Source: Christensenella sp. UBA1782
Lineage (GTDB): Bacteria > Bacillota > Clostridia > Christensenellales > DTU072
DNA length: 55,608 bases
Direction of reading: 5' to 3'
Assembly (NCBI GenBank): GCA_002315475.1
Contig: DCGI01000050.1
Location: forward strand, 139 to 55,746
The notes under the pieces: generated by a model
What the model saw: only the letters and a program-made list of their open reading frames with translations
Told to the model about the DNA's origin: nothing
The model's database searches: none
Translations under genes and position numbers: made by a program
In this document: one piece after another, positions 1 to 8,283 of the stretch
Layout: every line of letters begins with the position of its first letter
How positions within the stretch are numbered: position 1 is the stretch's first letter

Positions 1-1
1 A

Positions 2-1114
2 GCTATGGCAGCAGGCAAGTACGTTGTTGTACAGACCGCTCCGGCAGTCCGTGCGGCACTCGGTGAAGAATTCGGCATGAAAATCGGCACGCCCGTTACC
101 GGCAAGATGGTAGCCGCACTCCGCAGACTCGGCTATAAAAAGGTATTCGATACCGACTTTGCCGCAGACCTCACCATCATGGAAGAAGCTACCGAATTGC
201 TTACCAGAATCAAGCACGATAGCGCACTCCCGATGATCACGTCCTGCTCGCCCGGTTGGGTAAACTATGCGGAATACTACTATGGCGATCAACTCAGCCA
301 TTTGTCTTCCTGCAAGTCCCCTCACGAAATGATGGGTGCTATTTTGAAATCCTACTATGCCGAAAAGATCGGTGTGGATCCCAAAGACATTTTCGTCGTA
401 TCCATCATGCCTTGCTCCTGCAAGAAGTTCGAAAAGAACCGTCCCGAAATGGAAAACAACGGTTTGCGTGACGTAGATGCCGTATTGACCACCAGAGAAC
501 TCGGCAGAGTCATTCGCCGTTCCGGTATCTTATTCGACAGACTTCCCGACGAAGACTTTGATACCGACCTCGTACACGATGCCACCGGTGCCGGTGTTAT
601 TTTCGGTGTAACCGGCGGCGTTATGGAAGCCGCTCTCCGTACCGCTTATTTCGTTTTGACCGGTAAAGAAAGAGAAGGCGTTGAATTCCACGAAGTACGC
701 GGTTTCGAAAACATCCGCGAAGCCAAATTCGACCTCGCCGGCAATAAGATTAAAGTTGCCGTAACCAGCGGTATGAGAGGAGCTAAAGTTCTGTTGGATC
801 AAATCCGCGAAGGAAAATCTCCCTACACCTTTATCGAAATCATGGGTTGCCCCGGTGGTTGCGTAAACGGCGGCGGACAACCGTACGTTCGTGACGTATT
901 CCTCCCCAACGAAGATGCCGACATCATGGAAACCTATATCCAAAAGAGAGCCTCCGCCCTCTATTCGGAAGACCAAAGAAGCGTCCTTCGTCAATCCCAT
1001 AATAACCCGCAAATTCAAGCTTTGTATACGGAATTCTTGGGCAAACCCAATTCTCACAAGGCTCACGAACTATTGCATACTACCTACAACCCGAATCGCA
1101 AACGTTTTGACTGA
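2..1114 (+). CDS. [FeFe] hydrogenase, H-cluster domain (5' end cut by window)
   Basis: Carries the catalytic H-cluster domain of an iron-only hydrogenase, which reduces protons with ferredoxin electrons or oxidises H2 in the cytoplasm of fermenters. The three signature loops are present: L1 TSCSPGW, L2 MPCSCKKFE and L3 GCPGGCVNGGGQP. The small-subunit-like C-terminal tail (about the last 60 residues, YTEFLGKPNSHKAHELLHTTY) is also there. The frame is open to the window edge, and the first Met at base 5 lies inside the family's usual VVxQxAPAVR segment, so the true start and the N-terminal FeS domains are upstream. L1 reads TSCSP instead of the common TSCCP, so one of the two adjacent cysteines is replaced by Ser. 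A strong hairpin terminator follows. The family call is firm; whether it is monomeric or a subunit of an electron-bifurcating enzyme cannot be told. Confidence 0.95.
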   Translation, partial: AMAAGKYVVVQTAPAVRAALGEEFGMKIGTPVTGKMVAALRRLGYKKVFDTDFAADLTIMEEATELLTRIKHDSALPMITSCSPGWVNYAEYYYGDQLSHLSSCKSPHEMMGAILKSYYAEKIGVDPKDIFVVSIMPCSCKKFEKNRPEMENNGLRDVDAVLTTRELGRVIRRSGILFDRLPDEDFDTDLVHDATGAGVIFGVTGGVMEAALRTAYFVLTGKEREGVEFHEVRGFENIREAKFDLAGNKIKVAVTSGMRGAKVLLDQIREGKSPYTFIEIMGCPGGCVNGGGQPYVRDVFLPNEDADIMETYIQKRASALYSEDQRSVLRQSHNNPQIQALYTEFLGKPNSHKAHELLHTTYNPNRKRFD

Positions 1115-1166
1115 GCATAGTACGTCTCTTTGCGGCAGCAAAACAAAACACATGCAATAACATCTA

Positions 1167-1204
1167 AAAAATCCCGTCTGCAAATCCATGCGGATGGGAT
1201 TTTT
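1167..1204 (+). terminator. Rho-independent terminator of the hydrogenase gene
   Basis: A 14-base-pair stem (1167-1180 with 1191-1204, two G-U pairs) has a 10-base loop and ends in a T run. It lies 53 bases after the hydrogenase stop codon. Confidence 0.85.
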
Positions 1205-1287
1205 AGTTTTACCGACTTGGGGAAGTTAGGATTTTTTACAAAAACGCACTCTGCGAGTCCGTTTATTTATGAAAGGGGTAGAAAAAA

Positions 1288-1313
1288 TGCCGAGAATACG
1301 ACGATTCTCGGCA
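1288..1313 (-). terminator. Rho-independent terminator after the WYL regulator gene
   Basis: A perfect 10-base-pair stem, TGCCGAGAAT with ATTCTCGGCA, has a 6-base loop. Read leftward it is followed by six T (1282-1287). It closes the leftward transcription unit 13 bases beyond the stop codon of the WYL gene. Confidence 0.85.
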
Positions 1314-1326
1314 ATATCGTAAAAAA

Positions 1327-2294
1327 TTATTTCATCATGCAACGGATGATTTCCTGAACTTCGTCTTGTAACCATTTCGGTTCGATGATTTCGCAATCGG
1401 TACCGAAGCCCAAAACGAATTTGACGGTATTATAGTGATAGTGCATATCACATTCCAACATCGTATGGTTTTGGTCGATGGGCGTTACGATTTGATGCAA
1501 GCCGTACTTGTATTCCTGCACGTACATGGCGGGTTTTCCGGTAAAGCAAAGCTTGATATGAATCCATTCGTTACTGCCTTTATCGGCACGATTACTCCAA
1601 TCTCCTCCATGCTTCAAGCCGTTTTCGTCCAAATAATCCCGTTCGTTATAGGAAAGTTTTATCTGAAATTTCTCATTCGTAACCGAAAATTTTTGAATAC
1701 GGTTGAGTTTGAAATACGCAAAATTTTCGAAAGATTCGCAATAACCGATGACAAACCACGCATTGTTGTGCATAAAAAGTCGGTACGGATGAATTTTTCT
1801 CGTACGCACGACGTTGTCGTTGGACAAAAAGTCAATCGTGATTTTTAACTTTTGTTGAATACATTGTTCTATCGTTTGGTACCGTTCTTTCAGCTCCTCA
1901 CTGCTCATGGCAAGGGTAATGCCGGGAATAATGAAAGTTTCCTGAGAAATCGGCAACCGCTCGATAGAAGAAAAAATACGGGAAATCGCCATTTGAAAGA
2001 CTTTGGCATCCAAAAAATCTCCCCTCGAAAGAAGGTAGTCGGTACCGATTTGTAATACTTTTTTTCTTCGTTACTCAGATTTAACGACGGAATCAAAGAA
2101 CCTTGTTCCAGTTTATAACCGCCGTATTTTCCGGGTATACTGACAATATAATACCCCGCTTCTTCCAGTTCTTTTTTATACTCAATCACGTTACGCGGAT
2201 TGGTTTCCAAAAGCTCTGCCAATTCGGTACACTTATAAACCCGTCCCGAACGCAGAATCTGGAGCATTTGAATACACATTGACGCTTTGCCCAT
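1327..2294 (-). CDS. HTH-WYL transcriptional regulator, split by a -1 frameshift
   Basis: The N-terminal part (from 2294; HTH_11-like, MCIQMLQILRSGRVYKCTEL...) and the C-terminal WYL ligand-binding part (FLSNDNVVRTRKIHPYRLF, then AWFVIGYCES) sit in two frames. They join seamlessly by a -1 shift at 2058-2064: the frame-0 product ends NEEKK-YYKSV, whereas the shifted reading gives NEEKK-VLQIGTDYLLSRGDFLDAKVF, a normal continuation. The shift site reads A AAA AAG in the correct phase, the slippery heptamer known from dnaX and some IS elements. It may be an assembly indel (A7 for A8), a true null mutation or programmed frameshifting. WYL proteins are DNA-binding regulators often found beside defence systems. 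SD GGAGG precedes the start, which lies 27 bases from the stop of the upstream gene, so the two are probably co-transcribed. Confidence 0.8.
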
Positions 2295-2321
2295 CTTTTC
2301 CTCCGTTTTGGAAATGCGGGG

Positions 2322-3320
2322 CTACTCGAATTGTTTTTCTACCGTACACTTCATCTTTTTGGAAGTGGTGAATCCGGTTGAGACTTCAATTTCCACCGTT
2401 ACACGCACGACCGAACAGTCATACAACTCGTCGTCCAGTTTTATGGTATTCCTCCCTTCGTTTAACTTAATACTTGGGTGTTCTCCGTTCTTTTGACGGA
2501 TATAGGCCTTAATGGACTTTATTTTTTTGCCACCGACATAGGTTGCGTTAATAACAAAATTCAAAAAACGTTTTCCCTTGCCGAAGCCGAATAAACCCGT
2601 TTGCGTCAAGAATCCGTCACCGTCCAACATTTCCACGCTGAAAGTATCCTTGCCTTCTTGCACTTGGGCACTCGACGGCATAACGTTGCGTTCGAAAATC
2701 GGTTCTTCTTGTTCGACCGGAACGGGTTCGTAGTTCGGCACCTCTTCCGGTTCCATGGATAACAAATAATCCACGTTATCGATTTTTACTTCTGCGAGCG
2801 AAGGGGTTTTTAACGTATCGATTAAGTAGTCTATCATGTAGTTATAGTCACGAACCATGATAACTATCTCGCGTTTTACTTCCTCCTCTAACTTATGTTT
2901 TTGGTCATTGGCTTGACCATTGGTAAAACGAAGATCTCTCTGTAAATCATTTTTGCCCAAAAGCATCCAGCACATATACTCTATGGCTACCGAAGGATTC
3001 CCGGAAAGGCTCTTTCCATCCTCATCCGTCTGTAACATACGCGGTGCATCCATGACACCGTCCAGTATCAAAGCGATTTTGGTCACAAGAATTTGGAAAT
3101 TCGTTACAAAGGAATTACGATTCTTATTCCTGATGGCACGTTTGGTTTCATTATACCAGTTTTGCACCGTATTCAACGCAATTTTTTCCCGAATATAAGC
3201 ATCGGCGTCGGGTTTTATTACCAAAGGTACTACTCGTTGCCGCAATGTATGTTTCTTTGGGTGCTTTTGAACATCGTTTTCCGGTTTCGTTCCGCTTGTA
3301 TTTTGTTGTTGATTATCCAT
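2322..3320 (-). CDS. Unknown protein of the island, 332 residues
   Basis: I do not recognise the family. The first ~35 residues are polar and probably disordered (Gln, Lys rich). Residues ~40-185 look alpha-helical, with Trp/Tyr-rich segments (ALNTVQNWYNETKRAIRNKNRNSF, YMCWMLLGKNDLQRDL). An acidic Pro/Glu linker follows (EPEEVPNYEPVPVEQEEPIFE), and the last ~110 residues look beta-rich, ending with regularly spaced strands (VRVTVEIEVSTGF). There is no signal peptide or membrane segment. The gene has its own promoter (3472-3500) and an SD-like GGAG before ATG. It is followed after 27 bases by the WYL regulator, so the two form the last transcription unit of the island. The helical-plus-beta layout would fit an adaptor or effector, but no function is assigned. 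Confidence 0.85.
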   Translation of the reverse strand: MDNQQQNTSGTKPENDVQKHPKKHTLRQRVVPLVIKPDADAYIREKIALNTVQNWYNETKRAIRNKNRNSFVTNFQILVTKIALILDGVMDAPRMLQTDEDGKSLSGNPSVAIEYMCWMLLGKNDLQRDLRFTNGQANDQKHKLEEEVKREIVIMVRDYNYMIDYLIDTLKTPSLAEVKIDNVDYLLSMEPEEVPNYEPVPVEQEEPIFERNVMPSSAQVQEGKDTFSVEMLDGDGFLTQTGLFGFGKGKRFLNFVINATYVGGKKIKSIKAYIRQKNGEHPSIKLNEGRNTIKLDDELYDCSVVRVTVEIEVSTGFTTSKKMKCTVEKQFE

Positions 3321-3471
3321 TTTCTTCTCCTTCGTTTACGTTACTGTTTTTTCTTTGCCGTTTGTCGGCAAAAATGTTTTTTCTTCTTGATAACAAAAGT
3401 CTTTTCCGAAAATCGGAAACGCGTCGGCACTCTGTTTCGCGACACTTTTTTCGTTGTCTTTACCGACTATT

Positions 3472-3500
3472 AGAATACAATACTTTTACCGTTTTGTCAA
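3472..3500 (-). promoter_or_regulatory. Promoter for the 2322-3320 gene and the WYL regulator
   Basis: Leftward -35 TTGACA (3500-3495), a 17-base spacer and -10 TATTCT (3477-3472). The resulting leader is about 145 bases and holds two small hairpins (TTTGCCG/CGGCAAA near 3355-3372 and TTTCCGA/TCGGAAA near 3405-3421). The rest of the 3321-3598 gap shows no gene. Confidence 0.7.
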
Positions 3501-3598
3501 TGTATCTTTCCGAAAAAAGATACCGAACGACGTTACGGGAAAAAACAAAAAAGCATTATGATTAAGGGAACGGCGTAGGCGGTTCGTTCCGTTCTTTT

Positions 3599-4309
3599 TT
3601 ACAAAGTCTCGCTCAGCCAGCGCAAAATCGCCGTCCAACGTATATCGTGAATATCTACGGCTTTGCCCTCCATGCGAGGACAATCATACATACCGCTGAT
3701 GCAAAGATAATGCCCGTTGCAGGGACCGTCGTGAAAGATGCAATCGCCTTCCGAAAACGGGGTTTCCCGACCGCCGTTAGACTGCGTATTCGCCTGTTTA
3801 CTTGTAGAAGCACTTTTCTTCCCGACCGTAGGAGAAACGGACGTGGTCGGCGTAGCAACCGCATTTTGCCTGTTCGTCGATATGCTCGGTGCCGACGTCG
3901 GTGCCGTCAAGTTTCCCTCCGAGAGGGACGGTTCCGTCACGAACGGTGTAGGCACCCTCTTTTTTTTATCTTCCTTCGGTGCAATCGGCGTTTTTGCATA
4001 GTAATAATTGCCTTCTTGAGAAACGACCTCTCCCAATGTGTCTATTATTTCGAGAAATACTGCTTGCGACGCCTCTTCATAGACTTCGTAATACCGTAAT
4101 CGCAAAGACGAAACGTCTCCTTTTTCGGCAATGGCTGCGGCAAGCAATCCCATTTTTTGATCCAGCACGAAAAAACAGTCCGCTTGTTCTCGGGCATCCC
4201 AATCGTTTTGGCATAAATCGGCAAGACAGGCGTACACGTAAAAAGGATTACACAAAAACACGATATCGTGTGTCCTGCATACTGCGGCAAGTGCTTCTCG
4301 AAAACGCAA
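3599..4309 (-). CDS. Unknown two-domain protein with Pro/Ser/Thr linker, 236 residues
   Basis: Not recognised. The N-terminal ~105 residues are predicted helical (CNPFYVYACLADLCQNDWDAREQADCFFVLDQKMGLL). A long low-complexity Thr/Ser/Pro/Lys linker (about 110-185) follows. A short C-terminal domain has spaced cysteines (CIFHDGPCNGHYLC...YDC) and ends with helical TAILRWLSETL. The start is TTG at 4309, chosen because a perfect GGAGG lies 5 bases before it and no ATG competes. The gene lies beyond the terminator at 4349-4385, so its expression would need read-through or an unseen promoter. The helical N-terminal domain plus linker plus small C-terminal domain resembles modular adaptors of bacterial signalling and conflict systems (inference only). 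Confidence 0.75.
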   Translation of the reverse strand: MRFREALAAVCRTHDIVFLCNPFYVYACLADLCQNDWDAREQADCFFVLDQKMGLLAAAIAEKGDVSSLRLRYYEVYEEASQAVFLEIIDTLGEVVSQEGNYYYAKTPIAPKEDKKKRVPTPFVTEPSLSEGNLTAPTSAPSISTNRQNAVATPTTSVSPTVGKKSASTSKQANTQSNGGRETPFSEGDCIFHDGPCNGHYLCISGMYDCPRMEGKAVDIHDIRWTAILRWLSETL

Positions 4310-4348
4310 CGTATCCTCCTTTGTTTCCCATGCTCATAAAAAAACTTA

Positions 4349-4385
4349 CTATACGTTCGTCGCAAAGTTCGACAAAGCCGTATAG
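4349..4385 (-). terminator. Terminator after the PP2C gene
   Basis: The outer stem CTATACG/CGTATAG (4379-4385 with 4349-4355) encloses an inner GTCG/CGAC stem. Leftward it is followed by TAAG and seven T. It sits 19 bases beyond the PP2C stop and separates the kinase-vWA-vWA-PP2C unit from the downstream genes. Confidence 0.7.
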
Positions 4386-4403
4386 CAAGCCTCTTTTTTT
4401 ATC

Positions 4404-5240
4404 TTATTGATAGCGTGCCTCTTGATAAAGGCGTCTGTTTGCTTCGGTGCGGAACATGACCGCCAAAGATACGTCGTCCCCGTATCCGGTTTTTTCACCG
4501 AGCCGAACAATCCAATCGTTTACGTTTTCTCTCTTGCCGTTCGCCAATTCCGTATAAACGGGCAAGATAAAGGATTTCGCAAAATTGGGTAAATTTTGAT
4601 AGGGGTTAATGATGCCGTCGGTGCAAAGGAATACGCCGTCATAGTCGCGAATATTGTAAAAATCCACGTGAATATGATAATAAGCGTCTTCCGAACACAT
4701 GGAATAGGTATAGTTTGCCACCGTTTCGTCGCTTGTTTCCTCTAAAATCGGCGTAACCACCCCTTTCTTGACGCCGAAAATACCACCGTCTCCCAAACTG
4801 ACGCAAAGTAGGTATTTTCCCAAAATCATGGCACCGTTTAAGGTCGTGCCGTAGGCTTTGGCAGGGTTGTTCTTCAAGCGGAATTGATCACGTTCGGAAA
4901 GCATTTCGATTTCCTTCTTCCCGATGTGATTCTGTTCCAAATCTTGTTCCACCAAAGCATTCCACCGACACAGAATATCCATTTTTATTTTGTTAAGAAC
5001 CTGTTCCTTCGGCTTGCCGTACAGAACCAACGAACGGACGCTCTTAAAAGCGTCGATGATGGCTTGACAGGCAAACTTACTGCCTCTGTCGCTTCGAATA
5101 TACACGTCTGATCCGTGTCCGTCGCAAACGGCAACAATCGTCCTCGTTTCGTCATGATAGGATACGGAAAAATCCTGACAGGGTTTTCCCGTTTTTAAGT
5201 GAGAAAACCCCACGTTGGTTTTGTTAAAAAACTCAATCAT
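4404..5240 (-). CDS. PP2C-family Ser/Thr protein phosphatase (TerY-P triad type)
   Basis: A metal-dependent phosphatase of 278 residues, expected to remove phosphate from targets of the neighbouring kinase. PP2C motifs are in order: VAVCDGHGSDVY with D40, YGTTLNGAMIL (~130-140), SLGDGGIF with D151, FLCTDGI with D208, and GYGDDVSLAVM (~253-262). The metal-binding acidic residues look intact. No membrane segment or extra domain is present. The start at 5240 (MIEFFNKTNVGFSH) is preferred over an upstream in-frame Met because it overlaps the upstream vWA stop by 8 bases, implying translational coupling, and because the family begins at this segment. Kinase, vWA proteins and PP2C in one operon match the published TerY-P triad of Ter-related stress systems. 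Confidence 0.93.
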   Translation of the reverse strand: MIEFFNKTNVGFSHLKTGKPCQDFSVSYHDETRTIVAVCDGHGSDVYIRSDRGSKFACQAIIDAFKSVRSLVLYGKPKEQVLNKIKMDILCRWNALVEQDLEQNHIGKKEIEMLSERDQFRLKNNPAKAYGTTLNGAMILGKYLLCVSLGDGGIFGVKKGVVTPILEETSDETVANYTYSMCSEDAYYHIHVDFYNIRDYDGVFLCTDGIINPYQNLPNFAKSFILPVYTELANGKRENVNDWIVRLGEKTGYGDDVSLAVMFRTEANRRLYQEARYQ

Positions 5241-6024
5241 CCTGCCACTCCCACGAGTCAATATCGTCGCTGATAGTCTGCTGTATTTGTTGTCTGATAT
5301 CATTTGTCACCTGATTTTCCGTATTTTGACCGATTCCCTGCGTTGTCGTACTGTCGGAGGACTTGACCTTTGAAGCCGTCATCACGATAATCTTAATAAT
5401 CTTTTCCAAAAGTTTTGCATCAAAGCAAGTAATGACGTCTCCGTTTTCACCGACGAAATCTCGAAGTACCTGCACCGTTCTGCCGTCATTTAACTCAATA
5501 GCGATGCCGTATCGAATTGCTACCTTAAACCATGGGAGTTTGTTCAAAATTTCCATTTCTTCCGTCAACGGCCACTTTGTCGGGTGCCCGTCCGTCAATA
5601 ACAACACGATGGGTGCCACGCCTCCGAAATCGGGCATAATGCCGCCTTTCGCTTCCTTTTTCAATAAGTCGGCAAGCTGCAAATAAGCCGTATGTAAATT
5701 GCTCCAACCACCGGCGCGGATATCCTTAAAATCAAATTCTTCCACCGCTTTCATCCTATCGTGATTCAACAAGAACGCTTCGGTAGAATAGGTGATAACC
5801 GTAAGATAAAAATCCACGTTGACGTTTTCGTTTTGTAAATCCGTCAAATACTGTTTGATGTCGTGAATAGCGTGATTCACTTGACCGATGCGTTCTCCCC
5901 GCATACTCGTGGAACAGTCCACCATGAGGATGACGTTCAAGCGTTGTTTAGCAATCTTCTCATCCATTCTGTCGGGTTTCCAAACAGGTTTTTCCGTATC
6001 GTTTCCTTGTATCGTTTCTGCCAT
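5233..6024 (-). CDS. TerY-like vWA-domain protein 1
   Basis: A cytoplasmic von Willebrand factor A domain of 263 residues. The MIDAS metal site is intact: DCSTS (D36, S38, S40), the central SNLHTAY threonine, and LLTDGHP aspartate. It contains the PDFGGVAPIVLLLTDG block shared with its neighbour at 6206-6919, so the two are paralogs. The C-terminal ~50 residues are Gln/Thr/Ser rich and probably disordered or coiled. vWA domains bind protein partners through the bound metal. In TerY-P triads they are thought to bridge the kinase and phosphatase to substrates. SD AAGGAAAG precedes the ATG. A 181-base gap separates it from the upstream vWA gene and contains hairpins but no clear promoter. Confidence 0.92.
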   Translation of the reverse strand: MAETIQGNDTEKPVWKPDRMDEKIAKQRLNVILMVDCSTSMRGERIGQVNHAIHDIKQYLTDLQNENVNVDFYLTVITYSTEAFLLNHDRMKAVEEFDFKDIRAGGWSNLHTAYLQLADLLKKEAKGGIMPDFGGVAPIVLLLTDGHPTKWPLTEEMEILNKLPWFKVAIRYGIAIELNDGRTVQVLRDFVGENGDVITCFDAKLLEKIIKIIVMTASKVKSSDSTTTQGIGQNTENQVTNDIRQQIQQTISDDIDSWEWQDD

Positions 6025-6205
6025 ATTTCTTTCCTTTTTCTCCGATTCATGATTATGTGGAACGGTACGTAAAAATACCGTTTCGATGTCTTTTTCTCTC
6101 TTTTTGTAAAAATCCCTTCTTCAGAAACGAAGAACCCGTAAGAATCGGAAGTATACGTGCCCTAAGCGGCACGCAACTACTTCCTTTTCTTTTCGGGTTT
6201 CTTGA
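6025..6205 (-). other. Hairpin-rich spacer between the two vWA genes
   Basis: Leftward, the 181-base spacer holds three stem-loops. The first has outer arms GGAAGTA/TACTTCC and inner CGTGCC/GGCACG (about 6145-6182). The second is TTCTTC/GAAGAA followed by GGGATTTTT (about 6105-6132). The third is AACGGTA/TACCGTT (about 6060-6082). None is a textbook terminator and no convincing -35/-10 pair was seen, so they may tune relative expression or mRNA stability within the operon. Confidence 0.4.
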
Positions 6206-6919
6206 TCAGTTCCAACCGTCCTGTACTTCTTCGTCCAGCTTTTGAGCGATTTGTTGTTGCGTCGCTTGATTGTTGTCGGTTACTGCGGTATTGGTAGAAC
6301 TCGACTTTGCCTTCGATGCGGTGACGGCAATCACGCGAATGATTTTCCGAAGTGCTTCCGCCGTATATACCTGCAAAACGGTTTCCGGATTGCCGGTAAA
6401 GGACGTCAGAATGTTCATGGCTTCGTCACTCTTGATAAAAATCGCCAAAGCATACCGCAAAGCCGCTTTGAACCAGCCTCTCTTCTTTAAGGCGTTTAGG
6501 TGGGCTTCCCAATCGGGACTGGTCGGCAATCCGTCCGTCATCAAGATGAGGATGGGCGCCACACCGCCGAAGTCGGGCATTTGACCGCCGTCCGCTTGCT
6601 TCATCAGGCACTTTTCCAGTTTATCGAAAGCATCGGAAAGGTTGGTTTCTCCCTCGGGAGCAAGATCTGCCCACTTAAAATCGGAAACCGTCTTTCCTTC
6701 GTTATAAACCCACGATGCGTGATCGCTGAACTTTAACGCGTGAATCTTGATGATTGCTTCCGATGTGTCTTCTTGGATTTCGGGCATGATACTCATTACG
6801 TCACGAATGGCGTTATTGACCGCCCCCAACTTTTCTCCGCTCATCGAACCGGAATTATCGATAATAAAAATCAAATTCAGTTCTTGCCGTACGATACCGT
6901 TTTCTTCTCTGTCTGCCAT
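6206..6919 (-). CDS. TerY-like vWA-domain protein 2
   Basis: 237 residues, mostly a single vWA domain. MIDAS residues are intact: DNSGS (D21, S23, S25), GETNLSDAF with the central Thr, and LMTDGLP. The sequence IIDNSGSMSGEKLGAVNNAIRDVM is typical of TerY. A Gln/Lys-rich tail of ~35 residues follows. It starts 2 bases after the kinase stop and has AAGGAGAG about 11 bases upstream, so it is translated from the kinase mRNA. Two diverged vWA proteins rather than one in a triad operon suggests two different substrate or partner specificities (inference). Confidence 0.93.
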   Translation of the reverse strand: MADREENGIVRQELNLIFIIDNSGSMSGEKLGAVNNAIRDVMSIMPEIQEDTSEAIIKIHALKFSDHASWVYNEGKTVSDFKWADLAPEGETNLSDAFDKLEKCLMKQADGGQMPDFGGVAPILILMTDGLPTSPDWEAHLNALKKRGWFKAALRYALAIFIKSDEAMNILTSFTGNPETVLQVYTAEALRKIIRVIAVTASKAKSSSTNTAVTDNNQATQQQIAQKLDEEVQDGWN

Positions 6920-6921
6920 AG

Positions 6922-8217
6922 TTACTCAATCTCTCCTTGTGTTGTATTGTTGAATTGTATTGTTAAATTGCGTGCCAACAGTATGACGCCGTTTCCCGCA
7001 AATATTTTTTCCTTACCCGTTACGTCTCTGACCACCACTTCCTGCGGAAGAGCCAAACGCAATCCCCAAAGGCTCGGGTTGTTCTTGTTGGAGATTACCC
7101 TGCCGACCGGCGTGCAGTAATCGTCGGAATACTTATCTAAGTGATGCCTGAAGATTTCTTTGCCCAAATCCAACACGATACGGTGTCTGCCCACGTGCAA
7201 AACGCATACGTCCTTCGTCGGTTTTCCGCAATAGGGACAAATCTTATTCGGTTGTTTTTCTTCAAAGCCGTAGATATAGTCGCTTTGGCAATAGGGACAG
7301 GACATAACCTCGTCACGATATTTGCAAAGGAACTTATTCCACTCGATTTCCGTCGTTCTGGCGTTTTCTCGGTCGGTTAAGCCGTCCACAAAGGTACGAT
7401 GAAACGCCTCTTTGATATAAATCGGAATGGAGAGCCATTTCTTGATCAAGGCGGTATGATAGCCGCGAATCGGTCGATTGCTCCTGTCCGTTTTATGATA
7501 AACGAATACCGGATTCTTGCCGTACATTTCAAAAATGGCTTGTTCGTCCATTATCTCGTAGTCTTTGAGCTTTTCCCCTTCAAACGGTCTTCCTTTACAC
7601 AGTGCCATAAACAATACGACAGCCAAAGAGAACCGATCGGAGTGGGTATCGGGATTCATTTCTTTCCGAACCACTTCGGGTGCCATAAACTTGATGATGC
7701 CCTGAATACCTAAGTTGTTCTTGTCGGCGGTAACGTTATCGTTGTCGCAAATCAGCAAATCGCCGGTATTGGGATCCAAGAAAAAGCCGCCGTCGTTCAA
7801 GTCTTGATAGGAGTATCCTTTTTCGTGCAACTTCTTAAACGATGTACACAGACTGATGCACCACTTCACCATGATAAACTTGTTCTTAAACTGTGCCTTT
7901 TCGTCACCGTTGACGTACTTGGTAAAAGAAACATAGTTCTGCGGACGCAGATCCATCAAATAGCCGACTTTACCTTCGTATTCGAAATACCGTTTCGGCC
8001 ACAAGAAGGTTTCGGCGGGGCTGCCGCGATCGATCAAACTCTTCAAGTTCTTTTTGAACTCGGGTTTGACTTCATTGATGTACACCTTCAAAGCATACTT
8101 TGCGCCGTTCATGGAAACAAGATACACCTCGCCTTGCCCGCCTGCCCCCAAAAGGGACTCTACGACCAACTTGGTACCGTCCTCCAATGCAACAACTTCG
8201 TTCTGTTTTAGTTTCAT
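6922..8217 (-). CDS. Ser/Thr protein kinase with C-terminal zinc ribbon (TerY-P type)
   Basis: The kinase domain spans about residues 8-280: glycine loop GAGGQGEVY (24-32), VAIK-type lysine in ALKVY (K44), catalytic loop YQDLNDGGF (D139) in place of HRDLKPEN, DND (158-160) in place of DFG, and APEVV (179-183). These non-canonical loops are typical of TerY-associated kinases, so activity is likely but not certain. Two CPYC knuckles (C307/C310 and C327/C330) form a zinc ribbon. A ~90-residue beta-rich tail follows (RHRIVLDLGKEIF...SLWGLRLALPQEVVVRDVTGKE), which resembles an FHA-like or related ligand domain. ATG at 8217 is chosen over TTG at 8223 for its 10-base spacing from AAGGA. It heads the kinase-vWA-vWA-PP2C unit. 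Confidence 0.93.
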   Translation of the reverse strand: MKLKQNEVVALEDGTKLVVESLLGAGGQGEVYLVSMNGAKYALKVYINEVKPEFKKNLKSLIDRGSPAETFLWPKRYFEYEGKVGYLMDLRPQNYVSFTKYVNGDEKAQFKNKFIMVKWCISLCTSFKKLHEKGYSYQDLNDGGFFLDPNTGDLLICDNDNVTADKNNLGIQGIIKFMAPEVVRKEMNPDTHSDRFSLAVVLFMALCKGRPFEGEKLKDYEIMDEQAIFEMYGKNPVFVYHKTDRSNRPIRGYHTALIKKWLSIPIYIKEAFHRTFVDGLTDRENARTTEIEWNKFLCKYRDEVMSCPYCQSDYIYGFEEKQPNKICPYCGKPTKDVCVLHVGRHRIVLDLGKEIFRHHLDKYSDDYCTPVGRVISNKNNPSLWGLRLALPQEVVVRDVTGKEKIFAGNGVILLARNLTIQFNNTTQGEIE

Positions 8218-8283
8218 TTGCAATCCGTCCTTTTTTATTATTACCGCCCCGTTTTTTATGCGGTTTGGGTTGTTGTGTTTTTC

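Noticed and set aside
530..1066. 178-residue reading frame antisense to the hydrogenase gene
   Set aside because: It is the complement of a strongly conserved coding frame with all H-cluster motifs on +. It has no ribosome binding site and no recognisable domain.
6025..6205. Independent promoter between the vWA genes
   Set aside because: No -35/-10 pair with 16-18 base spacing was found, only hairpins.
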